A stretch of 64,000 nucleotides of DNA, taken from the NCBI GenBank assembly GCA_022414725.1, contig CM039462.1, positions 179,462,154 through 179,526,153 on the forward strand. The letters are read 5' to 3'. Below the pieces are notes generated by a model, which was not told the DNA's origin, did not search any database, and worked only from the letters and a program-made list of their open reading frames with translations. Source of the DNA: Microglena sp. YARC (Eukaryota > Chlorophyta > Chlorophyceae > Chlamydomonadales > Chlamydomonadaceae). The position numbers and the translations under genes are program-made. Shown here in pieces: positions 1 through 12,349 of the stretch. Position 1 is the first letter of the stretch; each line of letters opens with the position of its first letter.

Positions 1-100
1 CAGGTTTCCAGGTCACCAGGTGTAGTCCTTCATGAGCCATCTAAGGCCTTCCAGTAACTCCAGTTTTCCATTCCCCTCCGCACACTCTATGTACGTCTGT

Positions 101-235
101 TGCAGTCCAGGGGCAGGCCCAATAGGCTAAAGAGACTTGCCCAACCGTGACAGGAAGGGCTAAAAAGAAAAGCCATTATGAATTATTAACTGATGCAATG
201 ATTCATGGTGAACTGAACCCCTCAGCACACTGTTC
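101..235 (+). repeat. Dispersed repeat A (about 150 bp)
   Basis: The block begins CAGTCCAGGGGCAGGCCC and continues through GACTTGCCCAACCGTG and GAACTGAACCC. The same sequence recurs at 20136-20282 and 48652-48803 (plus) and inverted at 6382-6526 and about 19410-19490. Fuller copies end in CCGACGGGGGCCCTGAGTTCG. I see no terminal inverted repeat or coding capacity; a short SINE-like or MITE-like element is likely. Confidence 0.7.
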
Positions 236-245
236 ACCTTTGCAG

Positions 246-2272
246 GTATTCAGCCTTGCGGATGTGATGAGCAGCCAGGGTGAGGCGTACTACTTTGACC
301 AGCGCCACCTGTACATAAAACTAGTGGATCCAGGTGCGGAAGGGTGTGCTTTCCTTGAATACAATGGCCCTCCCCCCGCAGCTTCAATCTACAAAAGAGT
401 GTAAACGAAGCATTTGTATTTTCAGTATAAGCTATACACTTCTTTGTTTTTAATGCGGCCCATGGCCCCATCAAGAACAATGAAGTGTATAGCTTATGAT
501 GAAAACACTTTCTACAAGGCTCAGGATTTCCCCGTCATTTTCCCACCACCATTGGATCGTACCGTAATCAAGTGATTCCTGTATTGCTGCCATTTAATGT
601 GGGGTATGTAAGTGGATTGATTACAACGGAATTGTCCACTTCACTAGAAGAAGCATCAAGCAAAGTGTTTCATCAGAGTGCTTCCCCTTTTTTCCACAGG
701 TGATGAGCTGCTTGCAGATACTTTCACTGTGGATGGAGTTCCAATCTGGGGCAATCGCTACTTCAACATGTGGTAGGTTGAAGTTGCATGTCAATCTCCA
801 ACTCATCATCCATGTATGTTTGATCCATACAAACTTCTCAATGCCGGGGCCTTTTAGTCTTCATTTCAAAGTGGGTATCGGATTGGGAAAGTCCTGTTCT
901 ACCTACCTGGGCTCGGATCCATGCACAAATGGAATACATACACCAGATATAGACTCACATTTCCACATCTTCCATTTCTATAAGGATCTTGAATGTGGGG
1001 AGGGCGTTTGGATGGGGACTCATGCATTGTCTGGCAAGCAAGAAAATACCACACCAGCTGTGAACTGCACACTATCGACAAACAAACAAACTACCCAGGC
1101 CACTCTGGTATAATAACTGATTTGGTTGGGACATGCGTGGCAGGTATGACATCGAGACAGACAACAATTGCCCTTGGAAGGATGGTGCCAAATTCTGTTA
1201 CATGCAGGCAAGTGGCAACTGGCCTGAGTTCCTGGTCTATGCTCCATATCCCTACTCTTTGCTCTATGTCCTGTGCTCCTGGTCTCTGATCTATATTTAT
1301 GGTCTATGATATATGTTCCTGGTCTATGCTCCATGTCCCTACTCTATGCTCTATGCCCTGTTTTCCTGGTCTCTAATCTATATTTATGGTCCATGATCTA
1401 TATTCCTGGTTCACGATCTATGCTTTTGGTCAATGGTCCATGTTCCTAATATGTGGTCTGTGTTCTTGGTCTATGATTTATGTTTCTGGTCTATGATCTG
1501 TGTTCCTGGTCCATAATTAATGTTCCTGTTCTATGATTGATGTTCCTGGTCTATGCTTTATGTTCCTGGTCTATGATATGTGTTCCAAGTGCATCATTTA
1601 TGTTCCTGGTCCACAATCTATGTTCCTGGTCCTGCGTTCTTGGTCTGTGGTATGTGTTCCTGGTCTGAGGCTTGTGGTACTAGCATATATCCTGGAACAT
1701 GCAATGCACTGGACTTGGATGACCTTGCGTATCCATCTTATCCAACTATTCAAGATCAATACTCATTGTACTACATATCATATCTGCTGTCGAGCCAGAA
1801 GTATTGGAGTTAACGTCACTTTATAGCCGATGCACTGTATAGGAATGGCTGGAATGCCTCATCGTATGTTTGATTATCCTGTTTTTTTGCAGGATGATAA
1901 CTTAATTGCTTTCTAAAATTGAGCAGGTGATGGTTCCACTCGCTTTGAGCTACCAGGCTATCCTAACGCAATATTGGAACATGCTGTGATACGATACAGA
2001 GGTAGCTAGTTGGCTCTTCAGGATTCAATAAACTCAAACATATTTTGGCATTGTAGAGTAAGATATAGATAACATGACTGGAAAACTGTAGTGCTGCGCT
2101 GTCCTAGTGGGGTACTGCGGTACAGTACAGCATATGACACATTATACAATGACAACAAGGTACCTGACAGACTTGATCTGCCCACAGGATAAAGTCGGGG
2201 ATATCCCAGCCAAACTACCAGACAGCTACAACTCATGGGTGGAGCCCTGGTGCGCTGACATTCCACCACCAG
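246..2272 (+). CDS. ShK gene exons 1-6: N-terminal non-ShK region
   Basis: Six small exons (246-333, 700-772, 1144-1207, 1927-2001, 2092-2159, 2188-2272). Exon 1 contains the stretch AYYFDQRHLYIKLVD, which resembles the 'YYFD...LyvKLvd' strand found near the C-terminus of CEMIP/TMEM2-like beta-helix proteins; this is a weak family hint only. Exon 3 appears to use a GC donor (CAG|GCAAGT). Its downstream phase does not match exon 4, so an exon may be missing or the donor lies a few bases further on. Exon 6 ends in CADIPPPG, the first cysteine of ShK domain 1. Confidence 0.6.
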
Positions 2273-5200
2273 GTATGGATGTATGCATAGTTGTATGTAT
2301 GTATGTATGGGTGGGTGGGTGGGTGGGTGGATGGGTGCCACTGTCCAGGGGTAGCCAAACATGCAAAAAGCAATTCCCCAACCTCGAATGAGTAATGTGG
2401 GATACATATTTGTACAAGGGAGCCTGTTATATCTGCAGTGTCTGTACAATATTCCACTGTGTTTGTGGGCTATGTGTGTATTACATGCGTTTTGATTCTG
2501 CACAGTTCTAATGTTTTCTTCCCATCGCATCTGCATGTTCCCATTGACCCATCTAAATATTCAAAAATTACAAAGCCCCCACCAATCACACGTGGTGCTG
2601 TCTTTTGTTGATCTCACCTGCTTGCCAGCTCATGATCATTTAAATCAGTGTCACCATACATCAATTCATCACTGCAGTGTCGTGATAATGGTGTAAATGC
2701 TCATGAACTGGCAAGCAGGTGAGCTCTATGCGCTCGCTTCAACTTACTTAAAAAGTGTACTTAAAGGTACGTTGAAACACTGTCAAAGTAAGTATACACT
2801 TTTAAATTAGCACTTTCGTGGAGGCGCATGCAGCCAAACAGTTTATAATACAAACCCTTACTAACGTGGGCAGCCAAATCTAGGCATGGTAGCCATGGTC
2901 CAATAGGGCTGTAAAAGAGGTCAAAAGGTATAACTGGTATTTTATAATATTGACTTCACCTTGTTTGTTTTTAATGCTTGAAAGTATTGTCCCCACAGGA
3001 GGTGGGCCCCCTTGCACAAACCAGCAACCCAGAGGATTCAGAGAGAAAGGCATAGAAAAACCGTAGGCACCCATTTGAACGGCGGGGCATGCTAATCCAA
3101 TGCCAACATTTACATTCACCACAACGTCTGTTGACCAGGACAGAATAGCCCCCTGTCCAGGTCTGTAGAGGCGGATTTCCTATTGACGGCTCTCAGCACA
3201 GTTCTCACAGATATCTTGCTCCACCCTGCTGATGCAGGTGACGCCACATGTGCTCAGCAAAAGGAATCGGCTAAATGCGAAGATAACATCATGTTTGACA
3301 CTGCGGGAATGGTGCGGATTCAATATTTTGACTGTATACCACTGCTTGAATGAGTGCAATGTTGACCTGTTTAAATGACCGCTCTGTGCTGTTTGCTTCT
3401 GTACCTGTGTGTATCACACCTAATACAGCTGCCCTTTGCATTGCATGTTTCTTTGGCTTGATATGTCTTAGGCTCTTGGCAGCTACTCTGCAAACAAATA
3501 CCAAGACCACTTTTATGACAAGCGATCCATAATGTTCTCAGGGCACTGTCTATGTGGCTACCCTATGTTATCCTTACTTTTACTGGAATGTCTTATACAT
3601 TGCCTATGAGGTTTATACGATAAGCAAAATTTAGTTGGGTTAGCCAAACTTTAGTTGGAGTACGTGTCGGGCTTGTGTTGATATAGTGGGGGTAGGTGAG
3701 GCATATACTTGACGGTATGATATTCAAAATTTACAACGCTCACCCCTTGTATGATATCAAATGGTGCAGGACCCCCATGTGGTTGCCCTAGGAAGTTACT
3801 GCGCTGTAACTTGTGGCCGCTGCAAGTTTGGGGACAAGCTGTGTACAGACCGCAACCCCCCTGGATCAGGTGAGATTTATGATAGGCCAGGTTAAGGATC
3901 CATGATAGGCCAGGTATTAGTGTTTTTCTTTTCAGCCACGAGCAGCTGCTTATAAGCAGCTCCCTGACTTGTCCACTGGGCTATGCGCCGAGAAGTGTAG
4001 TCCAGGAAGTGTAGAATTCTGATGAGGCCAGCACCCAGATGCAGAAAACTGCCTTAGGTTTCGCTGGATAGGCAGGGAGGGGAGCTACATATAAGCTGCT
4101 GATCGTAGCAAAACATAAAAGCTATGCCAGGTAGAGAATTCAGGGCTTAGTTTTTGGTGGTGTAAACCCGATCCACGTGACCTCTTTGATGTTTACAGTC
4201 AAGCCGGGAGGATGCAAAACGCCATGGAAAGTCAAGCCCGGTCTGAATGCGGGTATCGGGAAGTGGTTTAGGTTAGAGGAGGGTGTAAGCAATCGACTCC
4301 CCCAGGTCCGGCAGAATTCTATGGACACCTTTTTGCCCCCCCCCCACCCACCCACCCCCCCCCCCCCCTTCAGACCTTTGTCAACGTGTTTCAAGGTTTA
4401 CTTTGAAACAATTTTCCATTTTTTAGCCTCTGCCTCGCTTTAATTGAGGAGCGCATTTATATCTTCACATTTTTTATCTTGATGCATATGTTCTATCCCC
4501 CTATCTCATAGTTTTCATTTTTCCTGATAAATACGTATCGCATTCAAAAGGACTTCATGTAGCGATTAAGTTCTTTTGAATGCGAGACGTAATTAACAGA
4601 ACCTGGTTTTTCAACTGAGAACTGTACGATTCCTCTGCATTATGAGATGTCCAACCCATAGGTGGAAGTTTGTGGGAAGTTGCCATTGTTAATCAATGAG
4701 GGTATGAAGAGATTGGGTCAATTATATTTTGGTAATAATCCACAAGAATGCTTTCATTTGAATTCATCGTGTTACTGCAGAACATGGCGAGCAGTCTTAA
4801 ATGTCTAGTCACATGTAGGCCTGTTGGTGTGATTCATGAAGCTCGTGCAGTCATGCGGTTTTGAGTCGATGTTTTCTCTGGTTCCTCACAATACTCCGGG
4901 TTTTTAATTTATTACGTAATATGAAAGAGGAGATCAATTGCTGTCAGATGAGCTAGCTTCCAGTTAATTCCATACCCTCCCCCCTCCCCCCTCCCCTTCA
5001 TACACATTTCACCTTTTTAGATCCCGTCAGGGAGTAATGTTTTTTTCGTCCTCCTGGTCAAGCCATATACGAATTAAACAATTTTGCCCCTGTTGGTCTG
5101 CAGGGCGCGTCACATGTGAGGAGAGAGCCACTGCTGGGCAGTGCTACGAGTTCAGCCTTGAGGTGGGTTTCAAAAGATCAGCACAGGGTTAGATTGTATG

Positions 5201-8113
5201 GTGGCGTCAGTATGTAGTGCTGTCAATTGAAATTCTTAATTTCTAGCAATTCTTTGAGCTACCACTGACTGGAAGACATTTGGGACAGGGGTGAGGGGGG
5301 GGGGGGGGGGGTAGAAAATACTTTTTTTTTTGCTTTTCTGACTTTCTGAGATACCTGGGTTTCAAAATAGATCTCTTGAATCCTTCTTTGTTCCACTCCC
5401 TTTTCTTGTCCTTGCACTGACAGAGGGTGGCAGATCATACCCCCTGGATCTTTGTTCGCCCCTCTCCCTTCACCCGGGCAGCAGAATATAGCTCTTGAAT
5501 CCTTCTTTGTTCCACTCACTTTGTCTGTCCTTGGCTCCTTGCACTAGCAGAGGGTGGCAGGTAATACCCACTGAACCTTTGTTTGCCTCTCTCCCTTTAC
5601 CTGGCCGGCAGACTATAGCTCTTGAATCCTTCTTTGTTCTGCTCACTTTGCATCTCCTTGGCTCCTTCCACTACCAGAGGGTGGCAGGTTATACCCCCTG
5701 AACCTTTGTTTGCCCCTCTCCCTTTACCTGGACGGCAGACTACAGCTCTTGAATCCTTCTTTGTTCTGCTCACTTTGCATCTCCTTGGCTCCTTCCACTA
5801 GCAGAGGGTGGCAGGTAATACCCCCTGAACCTTTGTTTGCCCCTCTCCCTTTACCTGGTCGGAAGACTATAGCTCTAGGATCCTTGTTTGTTCCACTCAC
5901 TTTACCTGTCCTTGCACTGACAACTTACAACTCCCCTGCCTCCAAAGAGAGGAAACTTCTGCTCCAAATCTTGTGGCTTCAACGGATGTGGAGCGGCTGT
6001 TCCATGCACGGACTTGCTGCCAAATGGTGAGATTGCTTTTCTTGGATATTTCGTCTTCACAACCAATACCATCACTCTCACGCGCATAAACACAGGCATA
6101 CATTATATCACACAACCCACCCATCCATCCACCTACGCCCCCCCCCCCCCCCCCCCACCCACACACACACACACACACACGCACACCCACCCCAAGAAAA
6201 TGAAATTTGAACCTAAATTGGTGGATTAAGACTCTAGGATGAAGCTGGTCATGAATCCTGATTCCTTTGAAGGATGGAAATACTAAATACAATTTATTAA
6301 AAATGCGATAAGAATCGCACAATTAAATTATCATCCCAGATGAGATGATGATGTAATTGCATTGTAGAATTAAATGATCACTGTGGCACGAACTCAAGGC
6401 CCCCGTCGGTAAAACAATTGTTTGGGGTTCAGTTCATCAATGATTTTTTTTTTTTAAGCCCTTCCTATCACGGTTGGGCAAGTCCCTTAAGTCTATTTGG
6501 CCTACCCCTGGACTGTAACATACATACATACCCCACCACCAGACACACACACAAACATACACCACCACACACCACCACCACCACGCGTACAAACACACAA
6601 CTAACATACACGCTCCTATAAACTGTAAACGTAAAAATGAAGTATCCAGTCGTTCACTTGCTTACAAAGCAAGTGAACAACTGCTCAAAGTATATATGTA
6701 TACAAATCCTTGTCCCTTGTACTCCTTGCACCTTGTTTGCAGATGGCTACTCTTGTGCGCAGCGTAAAATCTGGGGCGACTGTGACGCATCCTGGATGAT
6801 TAGTGGAAACTTATGCAGAAAGACTTGTGGTGCTTGCAGCCCCTCTTCACCTCCAAGCCCAACTTCAGGCCCAACTCCAGGCCCAGCTCCACGCCCACCT
6901 CCAAGCCCAGCTCGAAGCCCACCTCCAAGCCCAGTTCCAGTCCCAATTCCAGGCTGTGTTGATGATTCGTCTCCTGGTTAGTCTGAGGCCCGCCATTGTA
7001 TCCAATAATATTGCAACTCAGCCCCTTCAAACTTGAGCTACCACAGGACTACAATCAGTATGTGTGTGTATGCATGTGTGCTACAGTCCAGGCTTTGCCA
7101 AATACCACAGTACTGTTAACAGTGTGCGTGTGCGTGTGTGTAACAGTCCAGGGGTAGCTATATGGGCTTATGGGACGTGCTCAAATGAGATGAATTCCAA
7201 ATTATCAGGATTGGCTGATGTAGAGGACTGAAAGCACATCACACTGCATCCCAACCAGTTGTTTCTCTCACGACTCGCAATTGTCACTAAGAGGTGGGCA
7301 AGTCCCTTGAAGTCTATAGCAAGTCGCTACCCCTGGACTGAATCACATATGATCTACAATGGCTTATGAACTCACCCTGGTGCACCCTCACCCTCCCTGG
7401 TGCACTGTGTCTCTCCCTCTCTCATTACACTAAGCTTCCTTACGAGGCGACTACTCATGTGCTCAGTAGAAGGTATGGGGAGAGTGCTCAATGCCATGGC
7501 TGGCTGCGCTTTGCCCAGTGACGTGCATCCTGGTGCCCCTCTGTCTGGTGCACCCTCACCCTGGTGCATTCTGTCTCTCTCTGATTACACTCTGCATCTT
7601 TACTAGGCGGCTACTCATGTGCTCAGTAGAAGGTATGGGGAGAGTGCTCAATGCCATGGCTGGCTGCGCTTTGCCCAGTGACGTGCATCCTGGTGCCCCT
7701 CTGTCTGGTGCACCCTCACCCTGGTGCATTCTGTCTCTCTCTGATTACACTCTGCATCTTTTCGAGGCGGCTACTCATGTGCTCAGCAGAAGGTATGGGG
7801 AGAGTGCTCAATGCCATGGCTGGCTGCGCTTTGCCCAGTGACGTGCATCCTGGTGCCCCTCTGTCTGGTGCACCCTCACCTTGGTGCATTCTGTCTCTCT
7901 CTGATTACACTCTGCATCTTTACGAGGCGGCTACTCATGTGCTCAGCAGAAGGTATGGGGAGAGTGCTCAATGCCATGGCTGGCTGCGCTTTGCCCAGTG
8001 ACGTGCACCCTGTTGCCCCTCTGTCTGGTGCACCCTCACCCTGGTGCATTCTGTCTCTCTCTGATTACACTCTGCATCCTTACCAGGCGGCTACTCATGT
8101 GCTCACCCCACTC

Positions 8114-8154
<41 letters not shown>

Positions 8155-8878
8155 CCACATCCACACACTCACTCCAACCCAACCCAACCCCCCACACATT
8201 ACCAGGTGGCTACACATGTGCCCAGCAGAAGTCATGGGGAAAGTGCTCATTGGAATGGCTGTCCAAGCTTTGCCCAGTGACGTGTAACACATGCCCGTCA
8301 TCTCCTCCTACAGACTGTAAAGATACCAACGAGTACCCTGGTAAGTAATGATGAAGAAAGAAATAAAGTGATTTATTCGCGTTTACATTTTCCTGGCGGT
8401 TCCTGGTAATATTTTGTAATGCCTAAGAGACGGCGAGCAGCCAAAATGCTGGCTGAAACTATGTAACCAAGTTCAAGTTCAAGGTCCCTGGTAAGCCTTA
8501 TGCTGCGCTGTTGAATACTGCACTGAGTATTAGTCCTGCCAAAATGGCCCACCTGGTTATTCGGAGCTAACACATATTCATCAATTATGGGTGCGCCTGT
8601 TTTTATGCAGGTTGGCAGGTCCCTTATAGCCTATCCCTCTACCCCCTGATCTGTAACAAACATGCAAAACAGACTCTTGCATGTACTCTCTTGTACAGCT
8701 AAGTGGTGGCAGGGACAAAATAGGACCAGCCTCTATGCTCCTGATATTCAAATGACAAGCTCTATTGATCTTGTGATAGAGTTAATAATACATGGTTTGG
8801 CATACATGAGCATGTCCAGTTGGCAGGAGCATCCCTAACAGGCAAGGAAGCATGTATAGGTTGAGTGGACGTATCTTG

Positions 8879-8915
<37 letters not shown>

Positions 8916-10128
8916 TCTCACACACACACACATCCACACACTCAGTCGACCCCCCCCCCCCACACACACACACACACACTACCAGGTGGCTACACATGTG
9001 CCCAGCAGAAGGCTTGGGGAAAGTGCTCCATGGCATGGCTGTCTGAACTTTGCCCAGTGACGTGCAACACATGCGGGTCATCCCCTTCTACAGACTGTAA
9101 AGATACCAACGATAAACCTGGTAAGCCTAATGCTGCGCTGTTGAATACTGCACTGAGTTTTAGTCTTGCTAGAATGGCACACCTGGTGATTCAAAAGGTG
9201 TTCATCCATTCAGGGTGCGCATGTTTGTATGCTACTTGGCAGGTATATTGCAGCCTATTCGGCAACCCCCTGATCTGTAACATTCATGCAAAACAGACTG
9301 TTAATGTACAGCTCTGTGGTAGATCAGGACTAAATATGACCAGCCCCTATGCATCTGATATTCAAATGACAAGCTCTATTGTTAATTTGTTTTGTGATAG
9401 TGTTAATGAAACATGTGTATGACATGAGAATGTCCAGTCGGCACGAGTATACCTAACAGGCTAGCAAGCATGTATAGAAATAGAGACTCTCCAGTTAGAG
9501 ACTCTCTCTCTCTCTCTCTCTCTCTCTCGCACGCACGTACGCACACACACACATCCACAAACTCACCCCCACACACACAAACACACACACACATACACAC
9601 ACCACACTACCAGGTGGCTACACATGTGCCCAGCAGAAGGCTTTTGGCAAGTGCTCCATGGCATGGCTTTCTGACCTTTGCCCAGTGACGTGCGACACAT
9701 GCGGGTCATCCCCTTCTACAGATTGTAGAGATACCAATGATAACCCTGGTAAGCCTGATGCTGCGCTGTTGAATACTGCACTGAGTATTAGTCATGCCAA
9801 AATGGCCTACCTGGTGATTTGGAGTTAAACTTATTCATCAATTCTGGGTGCGCCTGTTATTATGCAGGTTGGCAGGTATCTTGCAGCCTATTAGGCAGCC
9901 TCCTGATCTTTAAAAATGCGAAACAGACTGTTGCATGTACAGCTTTGTGGTAGACCGACACTAAATATGGCCAGCCCCTATGCATCTGATATTCAAATGA
10001 CAAGCTCTATTGTTCTTGTTATAGTGTTCATAAAACATGGGTTTTACAAACATGAGCATGACCAGTCGGCAAGAGTATCCCCCTAACAGGCTAGCAAGCA
10101 TGTATAGAGATAGTGGAAGCATCCTGCC

Positions 10129-10203
<75 letters not shown>

Positions 10204-10456
10204 TCTGGTAAACGGTGTTACACAATTTAATTGCGGTCCAGCCACAAAATCGTCAAAAACATTAAAAATAACACGAGGAATAAGTCATATAGTCAACCCT
10301 ATTATGTAGAAAGTAGAGTAAGCCTTCTAACTAATATTTAGTGCTGGGGTGGGGGGTGGGGGGGGTCCCTCCGTAACACAAAAACTCATTCCATCTCAAA
10401 AGATTGAAACACATTTTAAAGGCGCAGTTCTATCCTAGAAAAGAAGCTAAAAGAAG

Positions 10457-10492
<36 letters not shown>

Positions 10493-10766
10493 GGTAAACG
10501 GTGTTACACAATTTAATTGCGGTCCAGTCACAAAATCGTCAAAAACATTAAAAATAACACGAGGAATAAGTCATATAGTCAACCCTATTATGGAGAAAGT
10601 AGAGTAAGCCTTCTAACTAATATTTAGTGCTGAGGTGGGGGGTGGGGGGGGGTCCCTCCGTAACACAAAAACTCATTCCATCTCAAAAGATTGAAACACA
10701 TTTTAAAGGCGCAGTTCTATCCCAGAAAAGAAGCTAAAAGAAGCTCTCTCTCTCTCTCTCTCTCTC

Positions 10767-10797
<31 letters not shown>

Positions 10798-12286
10798 CAC
10801 ACGCACATCCAAACACTCACTCACCCCCCCACCCCACCCACCCCCCACGCAAACTACCAGGTGGCTACACATGCGCCCAGCAGAAGGCATTTGGCAAGTG
10901 CTCTATGGCATGGCTGTCTGAACTTTGCCCAGTGACGTGCAACACATGCCCGTCATCCCCATCTACAGACTGTAAAGATACCAACGATAAACCTGGTAAG
11001 CCTTATGCTGCTTTGAGGAATACTGCACTGAGTATTAGTCATGCCAAATTGGCTCACCTGGTGATTCGGATCTAACACTTATTCATCAATTCTAGGAGCG
11101 CCTGTTTGTATGCAGGTTGGCAGGTACCTTGTAGCCCATTAGGCACCACCCTGATCTTTAACGAACATGCAAAACAGACTCTTGCATGTACAGCTCTGTG
11201 GTAAACCTGGACTAAATAGAACCAGCCCCTGTTCATCTGATATTCAAATGACAAGCTCTATTGTTCTTGTGATAGTGTGTTAATATAACATGGGTTTGAC
11301 ACGAGCAGTGATTTTTTTAAGGATTTGGTCACTAACTTAAATAATCGTGCTGCACGATTCCCAGGTCTGGAGTTTGAGGAGATGGAAACATTAATAATCG
11401 CTCAGCGCGATTTTGCTTACATTCTGGGCCGAGGAATAAACAAAATAATCGTGCTCACTTATAAACAAGGTTTGAGCCACTCATTCAGCGTCTGTCGATA
11501 CCTCGTGGCTCAACCCGTCGCCCAAAATCGACGTACCCAGAGTCTCAGTTGCAGATGTCAAATCGATAACAGCTTCCGGCGGGGGCGGGGGAAGAGAGCA
11601 CCGCTCTACTGGGCGACCTAGGCGAGTGGGCTCCACGACCATGACGAAGCCTGTGATGGTCTTCCATCTCCCGGGAGGAGGCTTGTTCGTTAGAGCAGTA
11701 GGCTTGCGGCCTACCTTGCCCTTGGCTTTGTCCTTATTCGGGACCATTCAGCTTGCTCCATCGATCGGGTCAAAGCGTTTGTAGCTCGAAACAATAACCA
11801 CAGGAGTTCTTCGACGCGGAACAGACCTGAAACCACAGGCCGTTACTTGCGTCTGAACGGTGAGTGGCGTGTGGAGTCCACAGTTGCTGTGGAGCCGTGT
11901 GGACCTAACGAACCTGACGTGTCAGGGACTGTCAGCCTGTGCCAAACCAATTCCAAACCGATGCCAACTAAGTAGCTGCACGATGCCCGAGCCAACCGTC
12001 TGCGACGTCTGAAACATTAAAAAGCGTGCGGCGCGATGCCCCACCCAAGCCATCAGTCGGTCGGAAACATTAAGTATCGTGCATGCACGATGCTTCACCC
12101 AACGTTTCAGAATTCGAAAACATTAACCAGACCTGCGAAACGATGGACCAATTCTCAAATAACATTAAAATCGTGCAAAAAACGATTAATCGTGCCTAAA
12201 AAAATCACTGGACACGAGCATGTCCAGTTGGCAGGAGTATCCCTAACAGGCTAGCAAGCATGTATAGAGATAGTGGAAGTATCCTG

Positions 12287-12349
<63 letters not shown>

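Noticed and set aside
7447..8107. CRISPR-like array (regular 160-bp spacing)
   Set aside because: Spacers are not unique; the whole unit is repeated and it encodes part of a ShK domain in a eukaryotic intron.
7491..8348. Overlapping 116-158 codon frames (MPWLAALCPVTCILV...)
   Set aside because: They run through the 160-bp array in the ShK frame from the internal ATG codon, then read intron sequence. The array lies in an intron and two copies carry a stop before this point.
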